Of a stretch of DNA of 64,000 bases, positions 22,650 through 33,438 are shown in pieces (the stretch's first letter is position 1; every line of letters begins with the position of its first letter). Both the position numbers and the translations under genes were made by a program. The DNA comes from Theristus sp. LFF4_11. Its lineage: Eukaryota; Nematoda; Chromadorea; Monhysterida; Xyalidae. The stretch is from NCBI GenBank assembly GCA_030248135.1, contig JASANC010002516.1:1-64000 (forward strand), in the 5' to 3' direction. Below the pieces are notes generated by a model. The model worked only from the letters and a program-made list of their open reading frames with translations, was not told the DNA's origin and searched no databases.

Positions 22650-25448
22650 ATGAACACTAACAACAGCTCAACTCTGATTACTATTGCGATTCTGCTGTTC
22701 ACTATCAGGTACAATCATCCAGCAACTGGACTAAAAACGTCAGCACTTTTCTCAGATTGCGGCTGACTTATCGACCAACTGCTTGGAAGCGGTATTTGCT
22801 CGCACAATAAAAAATCCACAAAATGGTCAACAGTCGAGTCCGTATTAAGTCGAAGAAGTCAACGTTTAGTCAAGGTTTTATTTCAGCACTCAGCACCAAC
22901 AGCAACGACACATTGTGAGCAACATAACAAGTTATGAACATACGAACAACAAGTTTTACCCAAAAAAACAACCAATTACACTGTTTGCTCAAACATTTCT
23001 GTCGACCAGTTTTTTTGTTGTCATTGTTAATCTTAGCGAGTCGTCCGTGCCGGAAAGTCACTTTTTCTTCTGACGCGTTGCTCCATGTTCCCAGCGTCTT
23101 CTTGCCGCCCGCTGACGCCGGCCTGTGGTGCAGCGTGCGCGAGTGCCAACCGCCGGACGTCAGCAGCCTTCGGTGTCGCCAACGTGTCTGCTTTCACCAA
23201 GTCGCCGACAGCAATGTCGTGTTACCGCAAAACTGCACCACCTACATGATGGAGGTCAAGTACGGTGGCGGCGTGTGGTGGTGAAATTTTCTTGCCAAGT
23301 TTGGCTGCCACTGGTTTTGGTTCCGAGACTCAATGCGGGATTAGATATAAAACAGCAGCAACTGGTGCAATAACCCGAAACTGTGAAACACAGTTGAGTC
23401 ACTTTGGCATGAAACTGATTTTTTACACCTGCAAACGCATTCAGTCTGAGATCCAAAAGAAAAAAAAACAGTAGTACAACGTCGTATAGCGCTCACAGCA
23501 TCTGTTTGTCTGCCGCCAGTACTGGTAGCACAAAAAAAGGTTGGTAGTGGTGTTGTTGAGTCTGGGCGCGGCAGTCCCTTAGCTGCTGGAAAAATCGCGT
23601 TTGTCCATATTCACCCACTTTTGCTGCAGATCTGCGGCGGCGTCACGTCGGGCTCCGCACTAGCGGTGCAATGCTTTGACACAAACGTGACGTGCGACTG
23701 CTCTCCGAACGCAACCACAGGATTTGTGACAAGACGTTAGTCGCGTACATTTGAAGGTTTTTTTGCTGTTTCAGTGCAGTGCCAAACTGCGACGACACGT
23801 ACCAACTGCGACTAACGGCCAATCTGCAGTGCACATTGAAAAAGTCCGACCTTTTTTCACCAGGTTAAAAATCGCCAACTCACTAAATAAATTGCTATAT
23901 TACCGGACATGCCACCTGTTATTTCAAACAACTGAAATGTTACCTGAATTCTTGCCTGTCACCTCAAATATCGCCTGAAATGTTCCTTTGCACCTCCAAT
24001 GTTACCCGAAGTGTTACATTGTACCTGTTGCCTCAAATGATACCTGTTGCCTGAGATGTTACCCAAAATGTTGCCTGTTACCCGAAATGTTACTTGCTGC
24101 CAGAAAATGCTACCCAGCGTTGTCCACCGGTTGCGAATGCTTTGCAGGTCTCACCACGAAGACCGTTGTTTCGCACAATGACAGCACGCCGATGGGGACA
24201 GCTCGGGCGGGTGCCAGCGCCGGCGCCACGTGTCACCGCGAGTGGGTCGCATGGCTGCTGCTGACGCTGCTGCTGTTGCTGTTGCTAATCTGTATCGTAC
24301 TGCTTGTGCTCGTCGTTTACTACGTGCGTCTGATCAAGAAACGCAAACAGGCGAGTGATGTTTCAGTGGTTCATTGAGAAAAACGCCAAAAAAACATGAA
24401 TCAGTCGAAATTTGTATTTGCCTAAATCAGTAAATTAGAAGAAATTAGTAACTACCGCTGACTAGTACTAGTAAATTGCGAATTTTTCCAGGAAGCGTCA
24501 GGAATCAACGCCGGCTCGAAGCAAGTAGTCGTTGGCGGCCACGTATCGGACGAGGATGTGATGGCGATGCAGGTGAACGCGAACGCGCGTCCATGATTTC
24601 TTGTGTTGTTGCTCACTAAAGCGACATTCATGAAGCAATATTTAATGACGCGTAGCTGTGTTAAAACATAGCTACGCGGTCACTTAATTCTGCTTCATGA
24701 ATGCCCCTTAAATGTCAGCAGCATAGCGTCAAGCTTATTGTTCATGGCCAAGCAATGACAGCCCCAGTTGCTAGATCTGTTCTTTTGTGGTTCTGCGCTT
24801 GCTTGATTGAACTGCAAGTGTAATCACTGCGCGCTGTTTTTGAGTCACAGAACCATTAGATAACGGTACTATAACAGTTCAATTGCTGCAGGACAGACAA
24901 CCAACCGGAATCATGAGCGCGTCGCCGCCGCCGCCGGATGAGGAGCAACTGCCGGACGACAGCTCGCAGACGGCCAGCTCCACGAGCACGTCCTCTGGCT
25001 CACCAACCGACGAGCCCGACCAACAGCGTTCGTGTGTGTGTTTTTTGTATTCAGACATTTTGCTTCGGAATATGGTTTTTGTGTGTGGTGACACTGCGCA
25101 CAAACGAACAGTGCATGTTCGGCGGTGTTTTCAGCCAGGGCTGATCAAGAAAAGCGCGAAGAACGCCGTCGAGTAGGGTGCCCATCGAGTTTTCTCTGTC
25201 ATTAAGTGGTATAATAATATATAATAATTTAATACACCCTCGGCAGGGCTCGACATATGCGGTACATCTGGAAGTGCCATTATTCAAGAATCAGTTACAT
25301 GGCGTGTTTGGTTATTTGTGACTGTGTCATATATAGCGCACTGTTTTTTTAGACTAGGACGTTTTTTGATTGAGTCTCAATATCTGTTTTTGCCCGTTTT
25401 TCAGGTGACGATGGCGCGCATATCTACATGACTCTTGAAAATATGTGA
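22650..25448 (+). CDS. Unrecognised Cys-rich type I membrane protein (7 exons, 262 aa)
   Basis: Exons: 22650-22708, 23095-23254, 23630-23735, 24148-24350, 24492-24572, 24892-25027, 25405-25448. Phases agree. Intron 4 would start GC (24351-24352) after CAG, a GC-AG intron; a GT donor nearby breaks the frame. The product has a signal peptide with likely cleavage after A28 (PPADA|G), and a compact ectodomain with about ten cysteines (CSVREC, CRQRVC, QNCTT, ICGG, QCFD, TCDC) and several N-x-S/T sites. One Leu-rich membrane helix spans about 141-168 and is followed by RLIKKRK. The cytoplasmic tail is Ser/Pro/acidic and ends HIYMTLENM. The YMTL near the end fits a YxxPhi sorting motif or a phosphotyrosine site. 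The cysteine spacing loosely recalls small receptor ectodomains, but I cannot assign a family. Boundaries of exons 2 and 3 are the least certain. Confidence 0.7.
23913..24110. repeat. Degenerate short repeat of CCTGAAATGTTA type
   Basis: Variants of CCTGAAATGTTACC recur about every 12-18 bp through the intron before the transmembrane exon of the Cys-rich protein gene. One frame stays open through it, which explains a Cys/Pro-rich translation that should not be taken as coding. Confidence 0.65.
24617..24710. mobile_element. Hairpin MITE, family B (best-preserved copy)
   Basis: Nearly perfect palindrome of 94 bp in the intron before exon 6 of the Cys-rich membrane protein gene. The left arm is CATTCATGAAGCAATATTTA, the right arm TTCTGCTTCATGAATGCCCC, and GCTGTGTTAAAACATAGC lies at the centre. 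A transcript across it would fold into one long hairpin. Confidence 0.88.
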
Positions 25449-26174
25449 CAAAACTCCGTTCTTGCTTGAACGAACGAACATTAAATCAAACTGCCGACAA
25501 AAAACGTTTTCTTTGCGACCACGCACCAAACTTTATTTGATCTCTGCTCGATACTCATTTACTGTTTCCTGGCCTTCTGATATGCTATCCGGTTGTACTT
25601 GTGTTAGTTATTTGTGAAATCAGTTTTAACACCGAGCAAATTGATTAAATGATAATATGGATGCACAAGAGATAAACTGTTTTAATTGATGTTCACATTT
25701 GGTAATCTCCGGTTTTCGACTCACAGTTGTCACACTTGTTAATCTTGGAGCCAGTCGGGGGCTTCAGACAGGAAGTGGGGAGGTTGGGTATGGTTTTAAA
25801 GGGACATTTAGTAATTATTTACGTTCGTGAGTACGCTCGGAAACAACTTAAGTGGTCAATGCTAAGTGCTTTTAATCTAACACACATGACCTTCATCAGT
25901 TTTCGTGACTGAAAATTTTGTTCAGTGATTTCTTTGTTTGTTGACTGATGCGCTTTCTGGCCGTCGAAATGTTGTTCACAAACCAAAAACAATACTTTGT
26001 GTTCTTCAATTGTATTACAGGGGAACTTATTGAATTGACGAAATACTCGTGGCTATCACAGGGAAAACTTATTCAATATGGTGTCGTGTATATCACAGGG
26101 AAAACTGATTGAATGATGAAACACATGCAGATGTTGAAATGACGGATGAAAAAAAAGCCAAAACGTCGCCGCCG
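25449..26174. other. Convergent spacer between the membrane protein and kinase genes
   Basis: Both flanking genes end here. The sequence is A+T-rich with short direct repeats of CACAGGGAAAACT-like phrases at about 26056-26110. I see no further gene. A TTTATT at about 25530 could provide a polyadenylation signal for the - strand kinase gene. Confidence 0.45.
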
Positions 26175-29100
26175 TCAGTCTATTTCCGAGTAGTGCGTCA
26201 CCTTTTTCGGTGGTGCATTCGCGGCTTTCGCATCCGCCGGCGCCGGTGGTCGCTCGTCGCCGGGCGTCAGTTTCGCGGTCAACTTGCGCAGTTTCAATTT
26301 GACGTCGAGGAACGTCGGTCGCACGTTCGCCATCGGATTCAGGCAGCGCTGCATGAGCGCCGCGTGTTTCGCGGGCATGCCGCGCGGCGCCTCCAGCCTC
26401 GCCGTGTGCTCCATGACAGCCGTGCGCACCTGCTCGTTGCTCAAGCCGGCGTACGGCGCACAGCCGCCACTGAACACCTGCAGCGGTTCATAGTTCTTCG
26501 GTTTTGCTTTCAAATTTTCGCGCCTTCATTCTGTGTACAGAAGTGCAACGTTTATTCGGACGCACGTTACAGTCAAACTCTAAATCATAGGGAATCAGCT
26601 GATTGATTGTCGATTTCGGTGTGTGTTTTCTGTGCAGGCATTGCTGTGGGGGCGGAGTTTGTTTTGCACAGAAACGATGCCTACCGCGATCACCAACGAA
26701 TCAACTGATTCCCTATAATGTTCGACTGTGCACACACCTCCCACATGACGATGCCGAACGCCCAGACGTCCGATTTCGTGCTGAACTGGTGCGACAGGAA
26801 CACCTCGGGCGCCGTCCATCGCGTCGGGAACACTACGCGCGGGTCGTTCTCGACCTGCAGCGTCGCCTCGACCGAGAGGCCAAAGTCGGCGATCTTCAGA
26901 ACGCCGTCCGTCAGCAGACAGTTGCGCGCGGCCAGGTCGCGGTGGATACACTCGGCTTTCTCGAGCACACGCATGCCCTGCACAACGACGACACACACCG
27001 CAATACTGAGCAGTGCTTGATTTCGAAATTTTCTCATTCAAACCAGTATTTTTTCACAAAAGATTGCAATGCAGGACCCCAGAAAGAGACCCGATCAGAG
27101 GTACTGTATGGAGTCAGGTCCTGCCTGACCTCAGTCAGGGTCACTTTTGCCTTTTTATTGCAAGTTGTCTTTGTTCGTTGCGGTTACCACACGACATTGC
27201 GGCACGTTCCGTCGTCTCGCCGTCTTTTTTGACTTATTTTCTCTTTGTCTTTCACTTTTTTAATTTTTGCATAGCTCATAAAACCACCTGTGCCGCCTCG
27301 GTGAGCAGCTGGCTTCGTTCGACATTGGTCAACTCTGGGTGATTTCGCAAGTGCTCCAACAGCGAGCCTTGGTTCGCATACTCCATCACGATCATCATTG
27401 GGTCGTCCTCGATCGCAACGCCTGGCGGTTATTTGTATTTCCTTTTTTTCATGAGCAACACAAGAAAGATTCTGAAACAGAGCCTGGACTGTCCAGAAAC
27501 GTGTGCAATGGGCAGCGCAGCGCAATCTGATCTTTTTTGCAGATGTATCACTGATAGGTAGATCGCTGTACATGGGCTCACTGTCAATGTTGACTCTTTT
27601 TTTGTCTCAGAGTGCATATCTTTAGTTTCAAACAGCAGCAGTGTATTTTTTTGCGTATACCGTAGAACTGAATGATGTTTTTGTGCGCGTGTTGTCGCAG
27701 CAGTCGCGCTTCACGCATGAAATCGACACGATCACTTTTTGTGAATAGCATGTTCTTGATGAGCGTCTTGACGGCGCAGATCTGATAGCGACCCTCGTCG
27801 CTCAGCAGAATGCCTTTGTGCACCTGTGGAAATTGTCATCATCGTCATCGATTGCGAAAATTATTCAAACGCAGCTTGCGATTTTTTGTCTTTTTCCTCT
27901 ACCAGACCGGCAGTTTTGAAATATGGCAAACGGTATATAGCACCGGCGTTGATTATTCCCCTGACAACTTATCATTTCAAAATTTCCAAAAACTCAAGTT
28001 TACGCCACCAAAAAGTAGTCGATCATGTCCTCGACGGCCGAGAACGTGTGCTCCGGCGTGATGGAGACGTGGCCGTCCTCGCCGCGGTGCACCAGAAAAT
28101 GGTTGATGCCGGACGTGCGACCGCGCACCGTCACCACCAGAGTCCGCTGCCGGTTGACGTCGGTGACGCGCAGGAGAAAATCGCCCGGTTTCTGGAAAGC
28201 AGTGTCCGGTTGGAAAACACAACGGCGAGAAAAGACACAACGAGTGTCGTGTTGCGAGTGGCGGTGAATCAAGATGAGAAGCTGTCCTGATTTTGAGCCG
28301 TCAAAAAAACAACTACTCCAGCTCATAAACGTGTGTGGTGGTGTCGGTGGCCGGGCTCGTGTACTATTCCGGCCCGCGAAATTCCGGCCCGTAGAATTCC
28401 GGCCCGCTCATTCCGGCCCGAAGAATTCCGGCCCGAAGAATTCCGGCCCGGAGAATTCCGGCCCGGAGAATTTTCGCCAGTAAGAACAATATTAAACCAC
28501 ACGAAGTGATTTTTGGTAAATAAATTTAAAGTGATTTTTTTTATTTTTGTTTAGAACTTGCTTGCAGTGACTTGTTGTAGGTTCCTAATCCTAAGCCAAG
28601 CCTTTTTGATAAAGTAAAAGGGTCACAAATCCTGTTCATGATAAAAAAAATTAAAAATTTAGTTGTAGTTTCTTTTTTCCAAAAGGTTTAACTTTCCAAA
28701 AAAGCAAACAGGACGAACATCATTGAAAATACACTGTAACATGTGAACATCGATATTTTTATTTTATTATTTCATTACCAAAATCACTTCGTGTGGTTTA
28801 ATATTGTTCGTGCTGGCGAAAATTCTCCGGGCCGGAATTCTCCGGGCCGGAATTCTTCGGGCCGGAATTCTTCGGGCCGGAATGAGCGGGCCGGAATTCT
28901 TCAGGCCGGAATTAGCGGGCCGGAATTGTACCCCCCCCCCCCCGGTGGCCGTGTAGCGTTTTGTTGTTGAGCACACTAATTGAAAATTACATGTACCAGT
29001 CACCACAGATACAAAACTAGAACAAACGGTATACCGTAAAGTCTTGCATATAAGGTTCCTCCCACTTATAAGACCCCCACCCAAAAGTGGGCGGAGTGTC

Positions 29101-30617
29101 ACACGGCGGGAAACCAAAAAATTCAAAATTTTGATTTGTTCAAAATTTCACCCCGTTTATAAAACCCGGACTTCCTAATCTTCGCTTTATAAGACCTCCT
29201 CCTACTTATAAGACTGTAACACAAAATTCCACTTTTTTTCAGAAATTTTTGATTTTCAAATTTATATAAGGAGACCTTATATGCAAGACTTTACGGTATT
29301 TCTGAGGAGGCGCACCGTTTCATTATGAAAAGTTGTTTTAATGCGAATTCGCCGAAACATAATGACTGCCATAGTGCAGACGCAGAAAGGAAACTAATCT
29401 TTATGCGGCAATTCGAAAATCACCTCAGTGACTCGGCCCTATTTAGGAGACTCGGATCACTGCCAATTTTGAATTCCCGCGTCATGCATGAAGCTGTTTA
29501 CCTATGCATACCACAAAAAAACGATAATACCGTATTACCCCCATTAAATCCCCCCCCCCCCACCATTAATCCCCCCCCCCACCAATAACCCCCCCCCCCC
29601 CCGACAAGTTTCCGAATAATCCCCCCCCCCCCCCACAAATAATCCCCCATGGGGGATTATTGGAGACCTGTTTGAAACACATACCCAGCGAATTCAGTGG
29701 CTGGTTGCAGTGAAAATGATGAAATTGTGCTACCAAAGGCCCCAAATGGGTGAGTTAATAGTAATTTCGTTACAAAAGGCTGTTATAAAAGGAAATTTCT
29801 ATGTAGAGTAGAAGTTTCTGCGACTTTCTTGCCTGCCATGCAATGTATTTTTGCCATTTTTCAACAAACCCCCACCCCTAGATTTTTTTGTAAATAAACC
29901 CCCCCACCAATAATCCCCCCCACCAATAAACCCCCACCCCTAAAAGTCGCTGACGTATTAATCCCCCATGGGGGTTTATTGGGGGTAATACGGTAATAAT
30001 TGTATGCAACACAACACACCCTCAACATGGTGTGACAATCCTCGCGACTGAGCATCCCGTGGTAGTACGGCCGTTGGTTGACGGACATCGGCTGCTCGTC
30101 GGAGGACGATGCCGCTGCCGCCGACTTGCTGCTGCTGCTGGCCGGACTCGCACTGCGAGACGACTGCAAAGAATGAAAGAACAGTGCCGAAGATCAGGCA
30201 ATGACGGTGCATCTCTCCTAGCTCAAGTGTCCACCCTGTAGATGGGGGGGTCCGTAACAGACAGGGTAGCCACCGCCCACCGCTCTCCATTATGCGACCC
30301 AGCACCCCTAGGTTCCCAAGATGCAAAGAATGTATTCAAAATCACGAATTCTTGTTCAAAAAATCGGAATTTTTCACTTTCCAGTTGCGTAACAGGCGTT
30401 GTTAAATATAAAATTATTTCGCATTGTGAACAACTGTTTTACAGATTCTTTGCAATTTTTGGCGTTTTTTACTGGGAATTGTTTGAGAAAATTATGTTGT
30501 GCTCCGTGGGGCCGCAGAACTGACCTTTAGCTCTCGCGCAGTTGACGACGTGCCCACACTGATGCTTCTGGCCGCTTTTCTTGGTGCGCCAGTGAGTTTT
30601 TTGAGAAAAGACGCCAT
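26175..30617 (-). CDS. SH2 domain tyrosine kinase, nematode Fer-like type (7 exons, about 419 aa)
   Basis: Exons in coding order: 30617-30525, 30163-30020, 28191-28009, 27823-27661, 27421-27288, 26977-26738, 26477-26175; phases agree. After a basic, Ser-rich N-terminus comes an SH2 domain at about 64-140 (YYHGMLSRED; FLLR with the phosphotyrosine-binding Arg87). The kinase domain has Lys159 in AVKTL, the alpha-C Glu in FMREARLL, HRDLAARN at 251-258, DFG at 270-272, TAPE at 294-297 and DVWAFGIVMWEVFSGG. SH2 followed directly by a kinase, without F-BAR or SH3, is the Fer-like set expanded in nematodes. Two oddities: no exon with a glycine-rich loop is visible between the SH2 exon and VHKGIL (the 185-bp intron joins them in phase), and residues 273-297 of the activation segment have no tyrosine. 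It may be a degenerate kinase, or an exon may be missing from the assembly. The tail is Pro/Ala-rich and ends THYSEID. Confidence 0.87.
26570..26728. mobile_element. MITE, CAGTC-ended family A (159 bp), abutting a splice donor
   Basis: The ends CAGTCAAACTCTAAATCATA and CCCTATAATGTTCGACTG form an inverted pair, with GGGAATCAGCTGATTG inside. The left flank is TA. It occupies most of the last intron of the kinase gene (26478-26737), leaving 9 bp between its end and the exon at 26738. Confidence 0.85.
28360..28935. mobile_element. Fold-back element FB1 with GGCCCGAATTC arrays
   Basis: Two inverted arms (about 28360-28520 and 28765-28935) face each other. The outer part of each arm is a short tandem array of about 12-15 bp containing CCGGCCCG and GAATTC; the inner part is single-copy (CACACGAAGTGATTTT and its complement). 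The arms enclose an A+T-rich centre with TAATCCTAAGCCAAGCC. The element sits in intron 2 of the SH2-kinase gene. A poly-C run marks the right edge. Confidence 0.82.
29034..29296. mobile_element. MITE with TA duplication, CCGTAAAGTC ends (263 bp)
   Basis: Terminal inverted repeats CCGTAAAGTCTTGCATATAA and TTATATGCAAGACTTTACGG are perfect over about 22 bp and flanked by TA on both sides (29032-29033, 29297-29298). Subterminal TTATAAGAC motifs recur inside. It lies in intron 2 of the SH2-kinase gene and is Tc1/mariner-like by its target site; no transposase. Confidence 0.88.
29530..29993. mobile_element. MITE with TA duplication, CCGTATTACCCCC ends (464 bp)
   Basis: The ends CCGTATTACCCCCATTAA and its near-complement TTTATTGGGGGTAATACGG are inverted and flanked by TA (29528-29529, 29994-29995). 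The interior carries many C-runs separated by AATAATC-type spacers and two CCCCCATGGGGG palindromes (about 29645 and 29965). The right end lies 26 bp from the exon ending at 30020 of the SH2-kinase gene. Confidence 0.83.
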
Positions 30618-31540
30618 GATGATTTTTGAGTCTTCTTGAAAATTGCCGCTTTCAAGGCAAATGTTTGGGGGTGTAAACACGGTGTGGTGACTAGTGAGTG
30701 ACGGAAATTATAAAAACTAGTGAATGTGGCGGAGTCTTGTGATGTGGTGCAGTTTTATAGTTTTGTGCGCCTTTTCAGAAACATGCAGTATGAATGTATA
30801 GTGAGAACACCTCATGATTAACCAATCAGCGCTGAGAGTTGCTATGACCAACTAATCAGCTAGTTGCATATATTAGCGAGATTGACTGTATGTGGAAATT
30901 ATGACATACGGACGGATTACAATAATGATGGAACTGTTTTTGCATTGACACGATCTGACTACGTGTGTACAACTGTGCACGCATTTATGTCATCAATCCA
31001 GTGAGCAACAGGAAAAAAACATGATTCATTTTTAACCAGCTGGCTTTTTAACGCCGATGAAAACGTCAGACTTTTTACAGTGGATGGTTTGGTTGATGAA
31101 GGTGGACCACAAATTGTTCAAGTTAAAAGTGCTGGTTTTTCACTGCTTCAACCGAGGCGGTTTTAAATTAAAAACATTCCGAACCGATTTTTCCGTGGTA
31201 TAATGAAGTGCCAGTTTTGACCATTTTCTGCTTCATTTTTAGTGTACATAACCAAAGTTTTTTAGACAACCCCGTGGAACTGCGTGGCAACGCCAGGAAG
31301 TCATACCGTCAATGAAACCAGACGCCCGTCCACCGCAACAAAACTGGTAGGAATCTAAGTTTGCGCTTCCTAAGTAAGCGACTCAAATTTCAGCTCAAAC
31401 GGTCCGACCGTTGCCGGGTTAGAGCGATTCAAAGTTGTACCCACTACTTTTGGACCACTCTGTATAGGGCGTTAATTAAAGTTAACTTCACGTTCACGCT
31501 CTTTACTGGTTTCTTCTTCTTTGGCCGTTTTGCTTGGTAC

Positions 31541-32101
31541 CATTGCGGCTTCCGGCCCGAATAGTTGCGCTCCGTTCGATTCCGGCCCGAATAGTTGCGC
31601 TCCGTTCGATTCCGGCCCGAATATTTTTGGTTCGAACGATTCCGGCCCGGCGAATTTACCATAGAACGACCAATAAACTGTTGGCAGTTGGGAATTTTTT
31701 TTTTCGCATTCCACTTCACATTCGCATTCCACCCGCAATCAACTAACGTAATCTCAGATATAAAAAATGATTGCAAAAATGAAAATAAACTTCAGCCAAA
31801 TCTAATCCCAAAACTAAGCAAAGTTGTTGTAGGTCTCCTAAGCCAAGCCTTTATATAAAGGCTCTACGGAAACGTGAGTTTTTGAAAAACTGCTTTGACG
31901 TGATTTGTTTGATTGTGGTCATTTTGGATTCATCGAAGATTACGAAAATGGTACAGGTGGTTTACTATTGCTTGTGAAACATTCGCCGGGCCGGAATCGT
32001 CCGGGCCCGAATTCTTCGGCGAATTATTCGAGCCGGAATCGAACGAGTCGCAACGAGCGGGCCGTAACTCTTCAGGTCGTGGTTGCAGAGCCGCAATTGA
32101 A
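31541..32101. mobile_element. Fold-back element FB2 with GATTCCGGCCCG arrays
   Basis: The left arm (about 31541-31665) is an array of CGATTCCGGCCCGAATAGTT-like units. The right arm (about 31975-32101) carries the complement (GGGCCGGAATCG and variants), more diverged. The centre again contains CCTAAGCCAAGCC, as in FB1. Long open frames across the arms are by-products of the array. Confidence 0.7.
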
Positions 32102-32914
32102 CACACACCTGCGTGAAGTGGTGTAAGTGGGCGCAGTTTTTGTAGTATCAGGGTCGGGGTTCACATTCTCTCATTCGCATTCCCGTGACCGGAGTGCTAC
32201 ATTATGAAAGAAATGCACATGCATCTTCATCAAAAATCCATTCCACTGGCACGGGTGCAGTGGCTGCACACGCACAGCATCTATTCATCTGTGGAGAAGT
32301 GTCGGGAACCAAACTGTAAAACTTGTCGATGCGGAAAATGGATCAGAAAACAAACCAGAACAATGAAATGATTTCATTCATTATCAGTTTCTCTTTCAAT
32401 TCACCAGTTTTAGTGTTCCGAATGCTGTGAGCTCTGTTTGTTTGTTCCCTCTTCCGCTTTCGTTACTGAATTGTGTCGTGACTTTGTGCACTGCAACCAA
32501 TTTCACGGACTGCCGTTGTAAATTTCCTTGATTGATTGATTGATCGATTGATTCAAAAAATGCATTGAGATTTGAACGACGTTGCTAGAAGGTAAGTTTT
32601 CAAAACAATAAATCAACTTTCAATTCTGATTCCGTCGTTTCAATGAAGTATGAGCATTGACTTTTGAGCAACAGTGATGAAAATGGACTTTTATTTTTGA
32701 AGATTGGCTAAAATCAATTTCCAATATTTTGCTTGTCTCTTGTGCCGCCCCGTTTCTTCAGTTCAGAGATCCTCCGAATTTCGTCTGCGATTGCTGCGTG
32801 TTTAGATTGTGCCCTGAGTGAGTTTGGCTGCCACAAATTTTTTTGATGATGCACAAAGTTTTGAACAACCGATCGAAACGTGCGTCCAGAAATTTTCCGT
32901 CGTGGTAGCCTGGT

Positions 32915-33140
32915 GCAACCACCAATTAGCGTGCTAGGTTCGTTTTTCATTTGTTTTCTTGGCCAACCAATCAGCGTGATCGATGCTCGTTTTCTTATTT
33001 GTTTTCTGGACGTCCCAATCACGGCGCGATCAACCAACCGACCATCATTTAAGTTTCCTGTTTATGGTAATCATCATGATCTCGTGCAACCACTCGCCGC
33101 GTCACTTGTTTGTTTTTCTGGGTCAACCAATCAAAGCGGC
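32915..33140. repeat. Imperfect tandem repeat, about 60-70 bp
   Basis: The phrase CAACCAATCAGCGTG, or a close variant, recurs with TTTGTTTTCTTGG-type spacers at about 32920, 32965, 33015 and 33125. Diverged; purpose unknown. It lies upstream of the AP-3 delta gene. Confidence 0.5.
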
Positions 33141-33438
33141 CTTTCGCCATTGGGATCGCGGACAACGGCCGAAAGCACACAAAAGGCGCCGCTTTATTTT
33201 CAGCTTCTTCACCACGTTCCTTAATTCAAGAAGTTGCAACATGGAATTGCATTTTCTTTTCTTTGATTAGAAAACTAAACGAATGAAAACTTAATGAATT
33301 GGCTGCTACACCTTTCTAAAACGTCTATCTCTATTTCTAAAGCGTGATTGCTTATAATTCACGCTCTGGTTTTCTTTTTGCTGTTTAGTACAAAATATTT
33401 CTTTCCCTATGTAAGGCCAACCTCCCGTGACTTGTGAA

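Noticed and set aside
23988..24377. Cys/Pro-rich start of the open frame leading into the transmembrane exon
   Set aside because: The first part is the degenerate CCTGAAATGTTA repeat. A good acceptor (TTTGCAG) at 24147 and phase place the exon start at 24148.
31565..31640. GTTCGATTCC resembling a tRNA B box
   Set aside because: It is part of the repeated FB2 unit, with no A box or cloverleaf around it.
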